A DNA stretch of 64,000 bases, taken from Pontibacillus salicampi. GTDB lineage: Bacteria > Bacillota > Bacilli > Bacillales > BH030062. This document shows, piece after piece, positions 61,436 through 64,000 of this stretch. Location: positions 1 to 64,000 of the forward strand of contig NZ_JBHLTP010000010.1 of NCBI RefSeq assembly GCF_042434395.1, read 5' to 3'. The position numbers were made by a program, and so were the translations under genes. The notes beneath the pieces are model-generated. The model was not told the origin of the DNA. It saw nothing but the letters and a program-made list of their open reading frames with translations, and did no database searches. Every line of letters starts with the position of its first letter. Position 1 is the stretch's first letter.

Positions 61436-61882
61436 ATGAAAAAGGACAAAGGCAAATTAGATTGGGAAGCCTTCTCTAAAAATATTGATAATGTACTAGG
61501 AGAGGATTTCTGGAACGAAATGCATCATATGATTCCGAAACGAGGTCCTGCGTATGATATGTATGAGATGGAGGATCATGCAGTGATTATCATTGAGCTT
61601 CCAGACCTTCGCTCTCCTGAAGAAGTGATTTTAAAACAACATGGAACCGACTTAATCCTGAAAGGCAGCCTTCCATATCGTTATCCTGTAAACAAAGAGG
61701 ATTTACTTCATCAGGAAAGGTTGTTGGGTCCGTTTAAACGCACCATAGAAATTCCTTTTCATTACACGCCACAAGATATTCGAACCACTTATAAAAACGG
61801 ACTATTATGCATTCATATTCAGAAAAACAGCGCCTCTGATGGTATTCCAATCATTATGGAGACAGAAGAAGAAACAACGTAA
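61436..61882 (+). CDS. alpha-crystallin (Hsp20)-like protein
   Basis: 148 residues from MKKDKGKLDWEAFSKNIDNV, behind AGAGGTGG. The crystallin domain spans about 45-135: YEMEDHAVIIIELPDLRSPE, TDLILKGSLPYRYP, GPFKRTIEIPF and TTYKNGLLCIHIQK, the last being the family's A-x-x-x-x-G-x-L-like closing strand. It lacks the C-terminal I-x-I/V tail of true small heat-shock proteins, although DGIPIIMETE is similar. Coat proteins CotM/CotP and GerT have this look, and the GerP-like neighbours suggest a sporulation role (inference). Confidence 0.7.
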   Translation: MKKDKGKLDWEAFSKNIDNVLGEDFWNEMHHMIPKRGPAYDMYEMEDHAVIIIELPDLRSPEEVILKQHGTDLILKGSLPYRYPVNKEDLLHQERLLGPFKRTIEIPFHYTPQDIRTTYKNGLLCIHIQKNSASDGIPIIMETEEETT

Positions 61883-61885
61883 AGA

Positions 61886-61910
61886 AACAGCATCACAAGA
61901 GGATGCTGTT
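61886..61910. terminator. weak hairpin between converging crystallin-like genes
   Basis: AACAGCATC and GATGCTGTT pair around ACAAGAG; the T-run is poor, and the stop of the minus-strand gene overlaps it. Confidence 0.45.
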
Positions 61911-62391
61911 AATACTCAATATAGATATCCTTCATACTGTCAGACGTTTTCTTTAACAAACGCACCTCTACTACTCCATCCTTGTATTGAGCACTATACT
62001 GCTTACTAAATGGCTGTTCAGGAAGAGTGATTGTTTGAGTACCACCATTCGGTATGCCACTCAAATATAGCTTACAATTGCCTAAGGTCAGTTTTAACTG
62101 ATCTACATCGTACCCTTCAGGAATATCAATTTTCACAATGTAGTAATGATGCAATTCTATTACTTCATAATGGAGCTTCGAGCTCTTTGATTCTACTACT
62201 CCATCTTCCCTTTCTGATTGCTCCGTACTGAAGAAATCTGTACCGTTCAATGCTTGTTGTATGGTTTGTTTCACATAATCATCAATTGATTTCATATCTG
62301 TCATATTCGGTAACTGTCCTTGATTCCATTGGTTTGGGGCTCCCATTTTCGAGAATTGAGAGAACAGCGAAAATAAATCCTTCAATGTCAA
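61909..62391 (-). CDS. GerT-like spore protein (alpha-crystallin fold)
   Basis: 160 residues, TTG start 7 bp after AAAGGATG. A Gln/Asn-rich N-terminus (residues 15-50) is followed by a crystallin-like domain at about 75-155: LHYEVIELHHYYIVKIDIPE, CKLYLSGIPNGGTQTITLPE, AQYKDGVVEVRLLKK, the last a classic Hsp20 closing strand. The length and layout resemble GerT, a coat protein needed for normal germination. It shares its 40-bp upstream gap with the GerP-like gene at 62432. Confidence 0.65.
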   Translation of the reverse strand: MTLKDLFSLFSQFSKMGAPNQWNQGQLPNMTDMKSIDDYVKQTIQQALNGTDFFSTEQSEREDGVVESKSSKLHYEVIELHHYYIVKIDIPEGYDVDQLKLTLGNCKLYLSGIPNGGTQTITLPEQPFSKQYSAQYKDGVVEVRLLKKTSDSMKDIYIEY

Positions 62392-62431
62392 TATTCATCC
62401 TTTCTCGGTTTAATAAGGAGGTGAGTAATAA

Positions 62432-62632
62432 TTGGAGATTAATATACAGCACTTTTCCATTGATAATGTTGGCAAATCCTCTGGTGTATTTTCCGGAGAT
62501 AACATGCAGCAGCGCTTTACTTCCAAAAAGATATGGTATGAAGGGAATGGCACCCTAGAAGGGGACCACAACATACACATGATGAATAAACATGTCATTA
62601 TGAAATCTTCTGATAAACAGGATGAGACATAA
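62432..62632 (+). CDS. GerPA/GerPF-like small spore protein (1)
   Basis: 66 residues, TTG start behind GGAGGTG. It contains FSIDNVGKSSGVFSGDN, then SKKIWYEGNGTLEGDHN. The pattern I-x-x-V-x-x-S-G-x-F-x-G-x-N followed by K-x-x-x-G-x-G recurs in three neighbouring genes and resembles GerPA/GerPF proteins, which control germinant passage through the spore coat. It is coupled to the next gene by a TAATG overlap. Assignment rests on the repeated pattern, not on a search. Confidence 0.6.
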   Translation: MEINIQHFSIDNVGKSSGVFSGDNMQQRFTSKKIWYEGNGTLEGDHNIHMMNKHVIMKSSDKQDET

Positions 62633-62973
62633 TGTTCTTTCGCAAAAAAAGAAAAAAACAGCTGGAGGATGAAATAGCAACGCTTCAAGAACAGCTTCGA
62701 AAGCTTCAGAAGCCCTCCTCTGATTCAGCCAGCCCAGTTGTACATGAATACCACTTTCATATACAACAAGTTACGATTAAGGAACCGACGCTGGAGCAAT
62801 TGACCTTCCAGCTAGATTCCATTGATATAGAAGAAGTCAGTGGCGCACTTAATGTCGGAAATAACTTCGGGGTATCTGTGGAAGACCCCGATAAGAAACA
62901 TCAGAAGAGACCGTATCATGTTAAAGAATCCAAGCAAGGATTCTCCGTATCGTTTTCAGACAAGGAGGGATAA
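62632..62973 (+). CDS. GerPC-like coiled-coil protein
   Basis: 113 residues. It starts with a basic MFFRKKRKKQ, a coiled coil (LEDEIATLQEQLRKLQK, residues 11-27) and, after a short linker, HEYHFHIQQVTIKEPTLEQL, with FQLDSIDIEEVSGALNVGNN further on. GerPC has the same plan: a coiled coil followed by a strand ending in L-x-G-x-L-N-I-G. It overlaps the preceding gene by one base and is followed 1 bp later by the next. Proteins of this type are made in the mother cell late in sporulation. Confidence 0.6.
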   Translation: MFFRKKRKKQLEDEIATLQEQLRKLQKPSSDSASPVVHEYHFHIQQVTIKEPTLEQLTFQLDSIDIEEVSGALNVGNNFGVSVEDPDKKHQKRPYHVKESKQGFSVSFSDKEG

Positions 62974-62974
62974 T

Positions 62975-63262
62975 TTGAATGTACCATCCCCCAATTTCTT
63001 TATAGGCTCAATACGAATTGGCAGCGTTGAAGGGGCTTCTTGCGTAAACTTCGGAAATAACGCTCCCACAGGGTTTGAAAGCTACAAGAAACATTCTCAA
63101 GGCTTTGGATCCATCACCGGAGATGGAAATACAACGGAAGGGGTTCGATCTTTGCTACAGGATAAAGCACTCCTTGATATGGTTACCAACCAAGGGGAGA
63201 AAGACCAAATGCCAGAATGGATGGAAGAGATATTGAAACAGAAAATGGAAGAGAAACCTTAA
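62975..63262 (+). CDS. GerP-like small spore protein (2)
   Basis: 95 residues, TTG start 7 bp after AAGGAGG. FFIGSIRIGSVEGASCVNFG and NTT-type HSQGFGSITGDGN repeat the pattern seen in the neighbours, where G-x-N plus the later G-x-G and GD-N align. The C-terminal 35 residues are helical and acidic. Its stop codon lies inside the terminator loop (63247-63280) and overlaps the stop of the opposite gene by 4 bp. Confidence 0.55.
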   Translation: MNVPSPNFFIGSIRIGSVEGASCVNFGNNAPTGFESYKKHSQGFGSITGDGNTTEGVRSLLQDKALLDMVTNQGEKDQMPEWMEEILKQKMEEKP

Positions 63263-63280
63263 GGACTCTCTTCCGTTTTT
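63247..63280 (+). terminator. terminator of the GerP-like plus-strand genes
   Basis: GGAAGAGA and TCTCTTCC form a perfect stem, then GTTTTTTG and T9. The stop codons of both converging genes lie in its loop. Confidence 0.75.
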
Positions 63281-63507
63281 TGTTTTTTTTTGTAGGAAGC
63301 AGTCTGATTAACTGGCATATCTACTTCATCGTTATCCTGAACAATATTTATGTTGTAACACATTACATTAGAGGTCCCAAATACTTCTCCCAACCCATTG
63401 TTGGCTTTAGAGGAACTATTCCAATACATCTGTATATTAGATCCTGTGAATATACCTGAATTCTCCCGGACAGAGTTCACCTGTATGGAATCAAAAATAA
63501 TTTTCAT
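63259..63507 (-). CDS. GerPA/GerPF-like small spore protein (3)
   Basis: 82 residues. FDSIQVNSVRENSGIFTGSN, then SSSKANNGLGEVFGTSN, and a second half INIVQDNDEVDMPV. The latter matches the N/T-x-D-x-D-V-x-D end of GerPA/GerPF (…TNTNDADVAD). The basic tail KKKQKTEES is free. A TAGGTGATG lies before the ATG. It is 8 bp downstream of its paralogue at 63516, in one unit. Confidence 0.62.
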   Translation of the reverse strand: MKIIFDSIQVNSVRENSGIFTGSNIQMYWNSSSKANNGLGEVFGTSNVMCYNINIVQDNDEVDMPVNQTASYKKKQKTEESP

Positions 63508-63515
63508 AGCATCAC

Positions 63516-63764
63516 CTAATACTGAATATTAGGCTGCGGGTTATTTACTTCAGGGCTGGATATTGGTACATCAATAACATCGTTATCAAGGACGACATTG
63601 AAGTTGTTAATTGCGATAAAGAAGCCAATCGGGTTTCCAGCAGCATTATTGTTCTTCCCTTGCCATGTCCATTCCGGCTGGTTATTCTGTCCCGTAGCAA
63701 CAGTCGCATTTTCCGTCAATGCATTTACTGCAATTTGGTTAAATACCACAGATACTGGCACCAT
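63516..63764 (-). CDS. GerPA/GerPF-like small spore protein (4)
   Basis: 82 residues. VFNQIAVNALTENATVATGQ, then GKNNNAAGNPIGFFIAINNF, and NVVLDNDVIDVPISSPEV at the end. It has the same three blocks as the next gene (I-x-V-N, G-x-N-x-Q, DND-x-(I/V)D-x-P). AAGGAGTG precedes the ATG. It is the first gene of a two-gene unit transcribed toward the plus-strand members. No cysteine and no membrane segment. Confidence 0.62.
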   Translation of the reverse strand: MVPVSVVFNQIAVNALTENATVATGQNNQPEWTWQGKNNNAAGNPIGFFIAINNFNVVLDNDVIDVPISSPEVNNPQPNIQY

Positions 63765-63941
63765 CTCACTCCTTCACTTCGTCATACAGTATCGTATTCA
63801 CACCTTGCGAGAATGTGTTCATTCTGCGCCCCTCCATTGCTCTTTTCTTTTCCACTATCTGAAAGTCTGGTATAGTAGATATTATTTAGAGAGACGAAGT
63901 ATTTTTCACAAACATTATTGGATGAGGAAAGAAGGGTTAAC

Positions 63942-64000
63942 ATGGTGAATGAGGAACGCATTACGCGGAAAAACCTCCTAATCATGTGGTTTGCAAACTT
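63942..64000 (+). CDS. start of a probable MFS transporter (partial)
   Basis: The last 59 bases open with ATG GTG AAT behind AAGAAGG. They encode MVNEERITRKNLLIMWFAN, a short charged N-terminus running into a hydrophobic segment, as at the start of many Bacillaceae MFS exporters. The gene is cut by the window edge; the family call is inference. Confidence 0.5.
   Translation, partial: MVNEERITRKNLLIMWFAN

Noticed and set aside
62392..62431. SigK- or SigE-type promoter in the 40-bp gap between the GerT-like and GerP-like genes
   Set aside because: The gap is too short for two normal promoters and no AC-N16-CATANNNTA match was found; weak near-matches elsewhere in the cluster were not better than chance.
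1..64000. CRISPR array, tRNA, rRNA or prophage
   Set aside because: No regularly spaced repeats, no cloverleaf-type or rRNA stretches and no phage structural genes were seen while reading both strands.

Overview
The window reads as ordinary chromosome from a spore-forming member of the Bacillaceae (Firmicutes), probably halotolerant or moderately halophilic. Evidence: Shine-Dalgarno sites of the AGGAGG type before nearly every gene; Bacillus-type gene pairs and neighbourhoods (nifS-niaR divergent from nadBCA, cssRS divergent from htrB, ypmR-ypmS, treP-treA-treR, marR-MATE); Bacillus-type regulatory DNA (THI-box riboswitch, BirA, TreR and cre operators); small spore-coat/germination-like proteins; and a BCCT compatible-solute transporter. 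The closest genus cannot be named from the sequence alone. No rRNA, tRNA, CRISPR array or prophage was seen.

Layout. 1-4.5 kb: the 3' end of an IS3-family element cut by the window edge, a decayed gene next to it, a cyclotransferase-like protein, an ArsR-SRPBCC fusion regulator, a repeat-bearing gap, two tiny zinc-ribbon genes and a methyltransferase. 4.5-8.1 kb: a trypsin-like protease/nonspecific nuclease fusion, an acetyltransferase and an acyl-CoA thioesterase. 8.1-11.1 kb: the kynU-kynB-kynA tryptophan-to-anthranilate operon and a broken histidyl-tRNA-synthetase-like fragment. 11.1-13.7 kb: a TPP riboswitch followed by tenA-thiM-thiE (thiamine salvage). 13.7-20.9 kb: YihY-type membrane protein, two DUF948 proteins with a possible SigB promoter, an MFS exporter, a second repeat-bearing gap, ABC-F protein YfmR and a CBS-GGDDF protein. 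20.9-25.3 kb: cssRS facing htrB-prsA, a secretion-stress module. 25.6-34.4 kb: AGCS, DASS and MATE transporters, a MarR regulator, small proteins and proC. 34.6-40 kb: NAD biosynthesis. 40-50.4 kb: a YdjM-type protein, phoU, a methionine gamma-lyase-like enzyme, a LysE exporter, the trehalose operon, rarD, a DUF1906 protein and bioY. 50.6-61.3 kb: a Rieske oxidoreductase, an amino-acid ABC transporter, asnB, ypmR-ypmS and a BCCT transporter. 61.4-63.8 kb: a compact cluster of two alpha-crystallin-like proteins and five GerP-like small proteins. The window ends inside a probable MFS gene.

How it fits together. Vitamin and cofactor control is prominent: TPP (riboswitch), NAD (NiaR) and biotin (BirA) sites lie in front of the expected genes. 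cssRS, htrB and prsA form one envelope quality-control locus. The parts least explained by known biology are (i) the cytosolic-looking protease-nuclease fusion, (ii) the GerP-like/alpha-crystallin cluster, and (iii) an intergenic repeat family whose long terminal arms differ between copies yet stay complementary within each copy.
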